DNA of 40,719 nucleotides from positions 1-40,719 of the forward strand of contig NZ_JACSWC010000243.1 in the NCBI RefSeq assembly GCF_016888165.1, read 5' to 3'. Origin of the DNA: Halomicronema sp. CCY15110. GTDB lineage: Bacteria > Cyanobacteriota > Cyanobacteriia > Phormidesmidales > Phormidesmidaceae. Positions 27,389 to 33,960 of the stretch are shown piece by piece. Position 1 is the stretch's first letter. Each line of letters begins with the position of its first letter. Below the pieces are notes generated by a model that worked only from the letters and a program-made list of their open reading frames with translations, was not told where the DNA came from and searched no databases. Both the position numbers and the translations under genes were made by a program.

Positions 27389-27501
27389 GAGATCGGCGAG
27401 AAAATCACATCCCGGTAACGGCAGTGCTTGGGTGGTTGGGTGGCTGGGTGACTGGGTCAGTTCCAGGTCTGGAGTCGGGACCTTAATTGCCCGTGCATCC
27501 C
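27387..27501 (+). mobile_element. Octamer-core dispersed element, copy B (downstream of ruvA)
   Basis: About 115 bases matching, on the opposite strand, the element at 33149-33277. Shared blocks in order: GATCGGCG, CATCCCGGT(A)ACGGCAGTG, a tandem core of four TGGGTNNN octamers (27429-27460), CAGTTCC, GGTCTGGAG, TTAATTGCCCG and TCCCT. The two copies differ mainly by two octamers. It starts within the ruvA stop codon. TA flanks it on both sides, a possible 2-base target duplication. It carries no gene, so it would depend on a transposase elsewhere. Confidence 0.78.
27429..27460 (+). repeat. Tandem octamer TGGGTNNN x4
   Basis: Four head-to-tail units (TGGGTGGT, TGGGTGGC, TGGGTGAC, TGGGTCAG) form the core of the element beside ruvA. 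The fixed TGGGT and variable last three bases resemble the short tandem repeats known in cyanobacterial genomes, but the unit here is eight bases. Confidence 0.85.
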
Positions 27502-27522
27502 TAAACCGAGCAAAACGACTGG

Positions 27523-28155
27523 CTAAAGATGCTGTAGAAATTTGGCAGCACGGGTTTGAATCGCTTGCCAATCATGGTTTTTGAGCAAGGATTGGGGGAA
27601 TAGAGCACTGCCGATGCCGATCGCGATCGCCCCCTGGTGCAGATATTCCCGACCGTTCTCGACGGTAATGCCCCCGGTGGGAATCAGGGGAATGTGACCG
27701 ATTGGCCCTTGCAAGTGACGGAGGTAAGCGGGGCCGCCGACCGCCTGACAGGGAAACACTTTGACGCCATCAGCGCCCAACTGCCACGCCGTCATAATTT
27801 CGGTCGGGGTGAGCGCTCCTGGCATCGCGGGAATTCCTTGGGCTTGGGCGATCGCGAGCAAGGCCGGATCGGTGTGGGGCATAAAGCAAAACTGGGCACC
27901 TGCCGCGATCGCGTTTTTGATATCCGTTGGCGTCAAGACAGTGCCGACGCCGACGCCGCAATCAGCCGGTACCGTTGACCGGAGCTGCTGGATGAGTGCG
28001 GCGGGGCGATCGCTGGTCCAGGTGATTTCAATCAGCCGGAAGCCCCCGCCCACTGCCGCCTGTGCCATGTGAATCCCGATCGCCAAATCAGGCGCTCGGA
28101 TAATGGCGATCGCTCGGTGCTGCCGGAGTATTGTTAACCATCGCTCTCGATTCAT
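27523..28155 (-). CDS. eda: KDPG/KHG aldolase (2-dehydro-3-deoxyphosphogluconate aldolase)
   Basis: A 210-residue class I aldolase that splits KDPG into pyruvate and glyceraldehyde-3-phosphate, the signature step of the Entner-Doudoroff route, and can also act on 4-hydroxy-2-oxoglutarate. The catalytic set is intact: Arg20 (IIRAPDL), Glu43 (RLIEITW), Schiff-base Lys132 (GADGVKVFPCQAVGG), plus GVGTVLT and the phosphate-binding PTGGI and AIGIGSALF segments. No Entner-Doudoroff dehydratase is in the window. ATG 28155 follows an in-frame GTG at 28158. It is transcribed alone and converges on ruvA, with the repeat element between them. Confidence 0.93.
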   Translation of the reverse strand: MNRERWLTILRQHRAIAIIRAPDLAIGIHMAQAAVGGGFRLIEITWTSDRPAALIQQLRSTVPADCGVGVGTVLTPTDIKNAIAAGAQFCFMPHTDPALLAIAQAQGIPAMPGALTPTEIMTAWQLGADGVKVFPCQAVGGPAYLRHLQGPIGHIPLIPTGGITVENGREYLHQGAIAIGIGSALFPQSLLKNHDWQAIQTRAAKFLQHL

Positions 28156-28385
28156 CACCGCTGCTCACCTCCGCGACTGTTCACTGTATCGCGATGTCCT
28201 GTGAACTGGCCCCGATTTTCGCGGCCCCAGTGTCGAAACGCTCAAGTTTCGCTAAGATTCAGCATAATCACTTCATTCACCGGGTTTCTGACCATTCTCC
28301 AGGCTGCTCTAGTTCACCTCGCGAGGGTCTAGGGGGCTGTGCCTCCTGACTCGATTGCTCCTTTTTCAATGACCGCCCCCTTGCC

Positions 28386-29000
28386 ATGACTCCGTCCACC
28401 GGCTCCGAACGCGACTTTGAACAAGCGACACTCTTAATGGCGGAGTATTGCTTTGATTTGGCTGGCTTTGAAGTCGAGGAACTCGTCGCCATTTGGCATG
28501 AACGGTTGGAGGTTGAGCCCAGTTGGATTCGGGCAGCAGTGTTAGAAGCGTTGTATTTGGGACGATACAAAGCCTTTTCGGTCGAACAGATTTTACAGGG
28601 CTGGAAACGACGAGGACATCCCGTAAGGCATTTTAATAGCGAGTTTGAGCGCATCGTGCTTGGCCCGGTCGATCCCATTGCGAGCAAGTATGCGGCCCTG
28701 ACTTCCCTCAGTCCATCAGAGCTGCTGTCACCTCAGTCAGAAGGTCTGACCCAGACGACCGACACCAGTAGCAACGCAGACACAGATGCGGGGACTTCAG
28801 AGACCGCCGCTGCGGCCGATTCCGCCGCGGTGATTGATCTGGCGACGGATGACGCCACTGAGGCGAGATCGACCGTTACAGACCTGGAGCCGCAGCAAGA
28901 ATTGTTTAGTCAGCCCGCCCCGATTCAGCAATTCCAACCCCAGTCAGAATCCTCTGAGTGTTACCAACGATTACAGGCGGTGGCGCATCATGCCGAGTAG
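28386..29000 (+). CDS. Cyanobacterial-type protein of unknown function with acidic low-complexity tail
   Basis: A 204-residue soluble protein. The first 100 residues are a compact helical domain (FEQATLLMAEYCFDLAGFEVEELVAIW; WIRAAVLEALYLGRYKAFSVEQILQGWKRRGHPVRHFNSEFERI), where the basic KRRG segment and short helices would suit nucleic-acid binding. I recall similar sequences in other cyanobacteria without an assigned function. From about 115 to 175 the protein becomes a Thr/Ser/Ala/Asp-rich linker, followed by a short Gln/Pro/Ser C-terminus. It is transcribed alone and converges on the DUF362 gene. Confidence 0.75.
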   Translation: MTPSTGSERDFEQATLLMAEYCFDLAGFEVEELVAIWHERLEVEPSWIRAAVLEALYLGRYKAFSVEQILQGWKRRGHPVRHFNSEFERIVLGPVDPIASKYAALTSLSPSELLSPQSEGLTQTTDTSSNADTDAGTSETAAAADSAAVIDLATDDATEARSTVTDLEPQQELFSQPAPIQQFQPQSESSECYQRLQAVAHHAE

Positions 29001-29038
29001 TGCCAGGGCTCCTGCCTGTGGGCGATTCGGCAATTTGG

Positions 29039-30004
29039 TTAGCGGTTGGCATAGACCGTCATCGGCTCTTTGATGAACCGAATGTAGAGATGTTTGAAGG
29101 TCGATCGCACCACGCGGGGCATGCCAAAGTCGATGGGCATGAGCTGAGTCGGAAAGTCCCAATCCGCGATCGCCAACTCGTCGGGGTGCGCCAAGGGAAA
29201 TTCAATCTCTGACCAGTCGGGACAGTAACCCAACCGTATCGACTGCGCCACCGTTGGAATCATGGCTGGATCAGCGCCCAAAATTTTCACCAGCGCCCGA
29301 TCCAGGGCAAACACATCCGTCGCGGCTCCCAACACGCCCAAAGCTCGGGGTTCACCGCCACTGGGGCCGTTGCCACCGTGCCCGATAATGCCATCCACGA
29401 TGGTGAGTTGGGGGGCGATGGTGCGCGCCGTTTCCACTAGCATGGTGCCAAAGCGATCGCGATCCTTGCCCGCTTCCATATGCCACCAGGCTTTCATTTT
29501 GCCCGGCACGCAGCCAAACAGATTTTTGACGCCCAGGGTCAGGGTGAGCTGAATATGCGACTTGACCTTGGGTAAGTTGATCACCACGTCGGCATTCATC
29601 GCTTCTTTGGACAGCCGTAAATGGGCCAGTTCGCCGCTGGCGTCAGTGGCGTAGCGGTGACCATGCAGCTCTCGCACCGGAACGCCCGCTTTATCCAGCC
29701 AGGGAAGATAGCCATTCGCCTTGGCGACCCCGTGGGCGCTGCCAAAAGCGGGGCTGTCGCCCAAAAAGGGATGGCCGCCCGCCGCTTTCACCAGTTCTGC
29801 CACGCAATAGACAACTTCCGGTCGAGTGACGCATTCCTTCGTCGGTCTCGCGCCGGTCAGCAAATTCGGTTTCAAGAGCACGCGATCGCCGGGTTTCACA
29901 ATGGCACTCATGCCGCCCAAGGGCTCAAGCATCTGTTCTAGCTGCAACATCAACTCGTCGATGGCGTAGCTCTGGGCTTTGACTAGAGAGACAGTAGTGG
30001 GCAT
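29039..30004 (-). CDS. DUF362 domain protein
   Basis: A 321-residue soluble protein covering a complete DUF362 domain: KPGDRVLLKPNLLTGARPTKECVTRPEV near the start, VVINLPKVKSHIQLTLTLGVKNLFGCVPGKMK in the middle and IVDGIIGHGGNGPSGGEPRALGVLGAATDVFALDRAL later. DUF362 proteins are often found with iron-sulfur or ferredoxin domains, but none of the needed cysteine motifs is visible here (only scattered cysteines), so this is the domain alone. The biochemical role is unknown. The DUF362 name is secure. The SPOUT methyltransferase lies 124 bases upstream on the same strand. Confidence 0.9.
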   Translation of the reverse strand: MPTTVSLVKAQSYAIDELMLQLEQMLEPLGGMSAIVKPGDRVLLKPNLLTGARPTKECVTRPEVVYCVAELVKAAGGHPFLGDSPAFGSAHGVAKANGYLPWLDKAGVPVRELHGHRYATDASGELAHLRLSKEAMNADVVINLPKVKSHIQLTLTLGVKNLFGCVPGKMKAWWHMEAGKDRDRFGTMLVETARTIAPQLTIVDGIIGHGGNGPSGGEPRALGVLGAATDVFALDRALVKILGADPAMIPTVAQSIRLGYCPDWSEIEFPLAHPDELAIADWDFPTQLMPIDFGMPRVVRSTFKHLYIRFIKEPMTVYANR

Positions 30005-30128
30005 GGGCGGGGAAAAACGGTTGTGATTTCCTTGTCAGGATAAAGCAATTGCCTCGGAAAGTCAGAAGTCGGTGGGCTGCTACTAGTTGTCGTCGGAGCC
30101 GACTCCTGCGGGAGGCTTAATCTAGTCG

Positions 30129-30626
30129 TCAAGAGGTTGCCTGTTGGCGGAGGTACTCGTAGGTGGCGATCGCCCCCGCAGTCGCCACATTCAGCGACTC
30201 TACACAGCCCCACTGGGGAATCTCCACCACCGCATCGCATTGCCGTATCAGGGCAGCGGGAATGCCCGTCAGCTCTCGGCCTAATAGCAGGGCCGTCTGG
30301 GCAGGAAAGGTGAACTGCGGCAGGGCGATCGCTTGGGGATGGCGGGTCAGGGCGATGACGGTGAGCCCTTGCTGCTGTTGTTGCGTGATCCAGTCAGGGA
30401 GGCGATCGCTGGGGCAAATGCGGATGGGTTGCCACTGATCCGCCGAGACCGCCACCTTCCGAAAATCGCGATCGGTCAGGATGTCCGCATTGGACACAAC
30501 CAGTTCCTGCAAGCGCCACACTTCTGCCGTGCGACAGAGGGCACCCAGATTCATGGGATTTTGCACCAAGCTGGCACAAAGCGTCAGCGGGTGACGACGA
30601 GAAGAGTGGAGCGATCGCGAAGCCAT
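30129..30626 (-). CDS. SPOUT-family RNA 2'-O-methyltransferase (TrmH/SpoU-like)
   Basis: A 165-residue protein, about the minimal SPOUT catalytic domain without the extra N-terminal RNA-binding domain of RlmB. The three signature motifs are present: motif 1 VQNPMNLGALCRTAEVW (Asn and Arg), motif 2 TALLLGRELTGIP and motif 3 EIPQWGCVESLNVATAGAIATYEYLR, which form the knot that binds S-adenosylmethionine. It would methylate a ribose in tRNA or rRNA; the target is not readable from sequence. The ATG at 30626 is the best start. Repeats lie between its start and the thioredoxin-fold gene upstream. Confidence 0.92.
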   Translation of the reverse strand: MASRSLHSSRRHPLTLCASLVQNPMNLGALCRTAEVWRLQELVVSNADILTDRDFRKVAVSADQWQPIRICPSDRLPDWITQQQQQGLTVIALTRHPQAIALPQFTFPAQTALLLGRELTGIPAALIRQCDAVVEIPQWGCVESLNVATAGAIATYEYLRQQATS

Positions 30627-30652
30627 GATGCAGAAGGGTGGCGGCGGGTTCC

Positions 30653-30710
30653 AGGGGACGGTTCCTTCTTCAGTTCAGGGGACGGTTCCTTGGAGAAGGA
30701 ACCGTCCCCT
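30653..30710. repeat. GGGGACGGTTCC-family repeat cluster, locus 2 (possible terminator)
   Basis: Two direct copies (30653-30667 and 30677-30691) are followed by an inverted copy (30696-30710). The second and third pair perfectly over 15 bases around the 4-base loop GGAG, a very stable hairpin. It lies 9 bases beyond the stop of the thioredoxin-fold gene and could end that transcript. The core is shared with 6861-6925. Confidence 0.82.
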
Positions 30711-30718
30711 AGCGTTAT

Positions 30719-31306
30719 CTAAGCACCGAAATATTCGGGTTCGTTACCCGGCGTCCACTTGATATTGCAGCCGATGCTGGGCTTTTGGTCAGGGCTCAAG
30801 GTGCCCCCCGCCAAAACCGTATCAATCGCCGCCCGCAGGTCTGCACCGGTGACGGGTAGTTCATCCATGCCGGGGCGACTGCCGTCGAGCTGACCGCGAT
30901 AGACGAGTTTGCGATCGCCATCAAACACATAGAAATCCGGCGTGCAAGCAGCGGTGTAAGCCTTCGCCACCGCCTGCGATTCGTCAAAGCAGTAGGGAAA
31001 ATTGAAGCCCAATGTTTCGGCCATTTCCTTTAACTGCTCGGGGCCGTCCTGAGGGTGCGTTTGCAAGCTATTAGAGCTGATCGCGAGAATGCCCACATTT
31101 TTTGGCACATAGTCCTGGCCGAGCCGAGCCAGCTCATCTTGCACATGCTTGACGAAGGGGCAGTGCTGACAGATGAACATCACCACCAAGGCCGACTTGC
31201 CCGCAAAGGTGTCGAGGGAAATGGGGTCGCCACTGACCACATCCGGGAGCGCAAAATCGGGGGCGGGGGTGCCGAGTGCCAACATGGTGGAGCTGACCAT
31301 GACCAT
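30719..31306 (-). CDS. Thioredoxin-fold (AhpC/TSA-like) protein with CxxC motif
   Basis: A protein of about 195 residues, cytoplasmic by sequence. The N-terminal GTPAPDFALPDVVSGDPISL and LVVMFICQHCPFVKHVQDEL give a thioredoxin fold with a redox CQHC site (Cys46, Cys49). The later ACTPDFYVFDGDRKLVYRGQLD and the GCNIKWTPGNEPEY end are typical of a conserved thioredoxin-family group in cyanobacteria and proteobacteria. It probably reduces peroxides or protein disulfides; the substrate is unknown. ATG 31306 is chosen because AGAGGA lies 9 bases upstream; ATG 31327 overlaps that ribosome-binding site. Confidence 0.9.
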   Translation of the reverse strand: MVMVSSTMLALGTPAPDFALPDVVSGDPISLDTFAGKSALVVMFICQHCPFVKHVQDELARLGQDYVPKNVGILAISSNSLQTHPQDGPEQLKEMAETLGFNFPYCFDESQAVAKAYTAACTPDFYVFDGDRKLVYRGQLDGSRPGMDELPVTGADLRAAIDTVLAGGTLSPDQKPSIGCNIKWTPGNEPEYFGA

Positions 31307-31572
31307 AATGAAAAATCCTCTCTGCATCGTTATTTGCGTGGTTTCATCCTACCAAGCTCGCCCCGATCGCAGCGGCCAGGCCGACGCCATCGCCAGACCG
31401 GCTACCCCGACCACCGATTGCGATACGCTGAAGATTCAGGGCGAAAATAGGCGTATGGGCAGAGAACAGGTCACCTTTTGGCGCGATCGCGCTTTAACTA
31501 ATGGAGAAGTCTTACAGTCGATGACTGGGGCTCGGGCGGGTAGTCATGAGCGCCACGCAGGGGAGGCCGCCC

Positions 31573-32310
31573 ATGGCGATCGCCCCTGATGCGACTGGCA
31601 AAACCAGTCCTGGACAAGAATTTTGGGCAGGGGCGCGACAAACGATTCCCCTGATTGTGGGCGCGATTCCCTTTGGGATTATTTTTGGCACCCTGGCACA
31701 GACCAGCGGCTTGTCGTTTGGTGCTGCCGCTGCCATGTCAGCCTTAGTTTTTGCGGGATCGTCGCAATTTATCGCCTTGGGATTGCTCGCCACGGGGTCA
31801 CCGGTTGGCCTCATTGTGCTCACCACCTGGGTCGTCAATCTGCGCCACCTGCTATACGCCGTGGGCCTAGTGCCCTATTTGCAAGCTTTGGCCCCCGCCT
31901 GGAAGGTAGCCTTGGGCTTCTGGCTCACCGATGAAACCTTTATGGTGGCGATTCAGCGCTACCGACAGCCGGATCCGTCGCCTGACAAACATTGGTTCCA
32001 GCTCGGTTCGGCGTTAGCCATGTATGGCAACTGGCAGCTCTGTACCTGGCTGGGTCTGACGTTAGGACAAGCGATGCCAAATGCCGCCAACTGGGGCCTC
32101 GATTTTGCCATGGTCGCGACGTTTATTGGCATGACGCTGCCCTATCTCAAGACTCGGCCCATGGTGGCGACGGTGCTCGTGGCGGGCATCACCGCGCTGC
32201 TGGCGCGATCGCTGCCCCATCAACTCGGCATTATGGTGGCGGCGATCGCGGGCATCTTCACGGGCGTTCTAGTCGAAACCACCCAAAAACCCGAGGTTCC
32301 ACACCCATGA
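31573..32310 (+). CDS. azlC: AzlC-family branched-chain amino acid exporter subunit
   Basis: A protein of about 245 residues with the AzlC family pattern: [23 protein letters not shown] at the start, [21 protein letters not shown], then [13 protein letters not shown], with several membrane helices. AzlC and AzlD together form a branched-chain amino acid exporter in the cytoplasmic membrane. GGGGAGG lies 6 bases upstream of ATG 31573 and decides this start; an upstream in-frame ATG at 31546 has no such site. The azlD start overlaps its stop (ATGA), so the two are translationally coupled. Confidence 0.94.
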   Translation: MAIAPDATGKTSPGQEFWAGARQTIPLIVGAIPFGIIFGTLAQTSGLSFGAAAAMSALVFAGSSQFIALGLLATGSPVGLIVLTTWVVNLRHLLYAVGLVPYLQALAPAWKVALGFWLTDETFMVAIQRYRQPDPSPDKHWFQLGSALAMYGNWQLCTWLGLTLGQAMPNAANWGLDFAMVATFIGMTLPYLKTRPMVATVLVAGITALLARSLPHQLGIMVAAIAGIFTGVLVETTQKPEVPHP

Positions 32311-32627
32311 ATGATTCCGAATGGCTGCTGATTGGCGGGATGGCATTGGTCACCTTTGGCATTCGCTATCCCGTGTTGGCGCTGAGTGGTCGCCTCCAGC
32401 TACCGCCCCGCCTGCTGCAAGCGTTGAACTATGTGCCCCCAGCGGTGCTGACGGCGATCGTGGTGCCAGCGGTCTTGGTCGAAGCGGGTGACCTGTGGAT
32501 CAGCTGGCAGAATCCGCGACTGATTGGCGCGATCGCCGCGATCGCGATCGGCCTCTGGCGGCAAAACCTGCTGCTGACCATTGTTGTGGGCATGGCGGCC
32601 TTCCTCCTTTGGCAATTCATTGTGTGA
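32307..32627 (+). CDS. azlD: AzlD-family transporter subunit
   Basis: A protein of 106 residues, normal for AzlD, with four predicted membrane helices: [20 protein letters not shown], the [22 protein letters not shown] segment and [19 protein letters not shown] at the end, plus the short YPVLALSGR loop typical of the family. It works as the small partner of AzlC. The start ATG overlaps the azlC stop by 4 bases in another frame. Confidence 0.94.
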   Translation: MNDSEWLLIGGMALVTFGIRYPVLALSGRLQLPPRLLQALNYVPPAVLTAIVVPAVLVEAGDLWISWQNPRLIGAIAAIAIGLWRQNLLLTIVVGMAAFLLWQFIV

Positions 32628-32789
32628 GGGCAGCTGCGGGTGAAGCCGCGATCGCGCTGGGAGGATGCGCCGCCTTACCGAAACCGGCCAAGAGTCTGGT
32701 AACTTTCAACCTACTCCGGGTCGGAAATGCTGGTTATCTTGGCGGTAATTAAGTCAGTCCCCCGTTCTCTCGCCCCCGGAGTTGTCCCC

Positions 32790-32993
32790 ATGTCCACACT
32801 GCAAAATATCAACATCGGTCGCCTCCTGCTCGCGATCGCCATTACCGTACTGATTGCTGACACCACCCCTACCCCCAGCCTGTCAGCGGGACTGTGGGAC
32901 AGTGCTTGGGGACGCTTAGCCACTAACTTGATCAGCGGTCAGGGTGCCGCTACTGCCCACACTGCATTGGCTCAGCTAGCAGCCAATGATTAA
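32790..32993 (+). CDS. Short hydrophobic-start protein of unknown function
   Basis: A 67-codon frame from ATG 32790, with GGAG 8 bases upstream. It begins with a hydrophobic segment (GRLLLAIAITVLIADTTPTPSLSA) that could be a signal peptide or membrane anchor, followed by an Ala/Thr/Gln-rich 40-residue end. No family is recognised. It is plausible from its ribosome-binding site and composition, but short enough to be chance. Confidence 0.42.
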   Translation: MSTLQNINIGRLLLAIAITVLIADTTPTPSLSAGLWDSAWGRLATNLISGQGAATAHTALAQLAAND

Positions 32994-33046
32994 TCAACCT
33001 TGAAGGGATGGAAATCGGGATGGCGATCGCGTTCCCCAGCATCACA

Positions 33047-33148
33047 CTACTCATCCGCATCAGCCAACAACGCAGCCACTTGGGTAGACAACTCACGGGC
33101 GGCGGCTCGTTGCCCCATCACAGTCGCCCGCTCGATAAACTGCGGCAA
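33047..33148 (-). pseudogene. Severed C-terminus of the Uma2 gene
   Basis: Reads PQFIERATVMGQRAAAREL, then STQVAALLADADE, and stops at 33047-33049. This is the kind of C-terminal helix expected for Uma2 proteins. It is in the same reading frame as the Uma2 gene upstream (33883 minus 33049 is divisible by 3) but is cut off by the stop created in the repeat element. Joining GCC TTA/TTG across the element restores MPVQALPQFIER. Confidence 0.72.
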
Positions 33149-33277
33149 GGGAAGCGCGGGCAATTAAAGTACCGCCTCCAGACCCGGAACTGACCCAGCT
33201 ACCCAGCTACCCAGCTACCCAGCTACCCAGCTACCCAAACACTGCCGTCACCGGGATGTTATTCTCCCGCCGATCCC
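33149..33277 (-). mobile_element. Octamer-core dispersed element, copy A (inserted in the Uma2 gene)
   Basis: About 129 bases homologous to 27387-27501 in the reverse orientation. Ends, read inward, are GGGATCGGCGGGAGAATAAC and GGGAAGCGCGGGCAATTAAA: 13 of 20 positions agree, a degenerate terminal inverted repeat. The core has five TGGGTAGC octamers plus one TGGGTCAG. The flanks are TTA and TTG, a likely short target duplication. It contains no gene of its own but supplies the stop codon that now ends the Uma2 frame. Confidence 0.8.
33193..33237 (-). repeat. Tandem octamer array, 5.6 copies of ACCCAGCT
   Basis: Five perfect copies of ACCCAGCT (33193-33232) and a partial sixth on the plus strand, the reverse complement of TGGGTAGC units. 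The uniformity of these units, compared with the degenerate ones at 27429-27460, points to recent expansion by slippage. Confidence 0.92.
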
Positions 33278-33862
33278 TAAGGCCTGTACGGGCATCTGCG
33301 GAAACGCCAAGCTCTGCTGCACTTCCTCATAGGCTAACTGCGCCTCATCCAGTTGATAAATGGTCAGAGCCCCCCGCCGCAGTCGCCATAGTTCCGGAAT
33401 TTTTAACGCCAGATAAATCGGCAATTTATTCAACGAAGAACTGGTGTTGTCGACTTCAATCGCCAAATCTGGCGGTGGGTGAATTTTGAAGTCCAGCTGG
33501 CCAATCCCGCGCACAACGGCTTCATTTTGAATATAAAAACAACAGTCCGGCTCCAAGCCCTTTTTTTGTTCTGGATTTTTCATCGTGAGCGAGCCTAGAC
33601 TGCGAACCTCCAGCCCCAGGGCATCAATAAAAACAGTGACAAACTGATCAAACAGGCGGGTCGATTCTTCGTGTCCCTCTAGTAGTGGAGTCATAATTTC
33701 CAGCACCCCATCACAGTAGGCAAATCGCTTGTTGCGGTTATCGCCTGTCTCCACCAGCAAGCGTTCAAAAGTCTCCCAACTGACTCCCTCCAATAGGATG
33801 CGCGTCTCGGTCTGGGGCCAAGTTGAGACTGCGGCTTGAGGCGGCGTAGGAGCGATCGTCAT
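33248..33862 (-). CDS. Uma2-family (restriction-endonuclease-like) protein, C-terminus altered by an element
   Basis: A protein of about 204 residues of the Uma2/DUF820 group, abundant in cyanobacteria and built on a PD-(D/E)XK nuclease-like fold. It shows LEGVSWETFERLLVETGDNR, NKRFAYCDGVLEIMTPLLEGHE, KKGLEPDCCFYIQNE and DLAIEVDNTSSSLNK, with the Asp of LEPD and the Glu of AIEVD as probable metal-site residues. After FPQMPVQAL the frame enters a repeat element and ends with the foreign tail GIGGRITSR. The natural end lies beyond the element. The fold core seems intact, so function is uncertain rather than lost. ATG 33862 (MTIAPTPP) is preferred; ATG 33883 is possible. Confidence 0.85.
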   Translation of the reverse strand: MTIAPTPPQAAVSTWPQTETRILLEGVSWETFERLLVETGDNRNKRFAYCDGVLEIMTPLLEGHEESTRLFDQFVTVFIDALGLEVRSLGSLTMKNPEQKKGLEPDCCFYIQNEAVVRGIGQLDFKIHPPPDLAIEVDNTSSSLNKLPIYLALKIPELWRLRRGALTIYQLDEAQLAYEEVQQSLAFPQMPVQALGIGGRITSR

Positions 33863-33960
33863 GGATATCACCAGACTCGGCATACTGTGATTATTTTAGA
33901 CGCCACTCCCAGCAAAGCTCATTTACCCAACTCCCCAAGCACCCTGCCACCCTCACACGC

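Noticed and set aside
33008-33193. Plus-strand small gene at the Uma2 end
   Set aside because: The minus-strand frame over this stretch continues the Uma2 protein, so the plus-strand reading is a shadow.
33193-33237. Tandem octamers as a CRISPR array
   Set aside because: The units are 8 bases with no spacers between them; CRISPR repeats are over 20 bases and separated by unique spacers.
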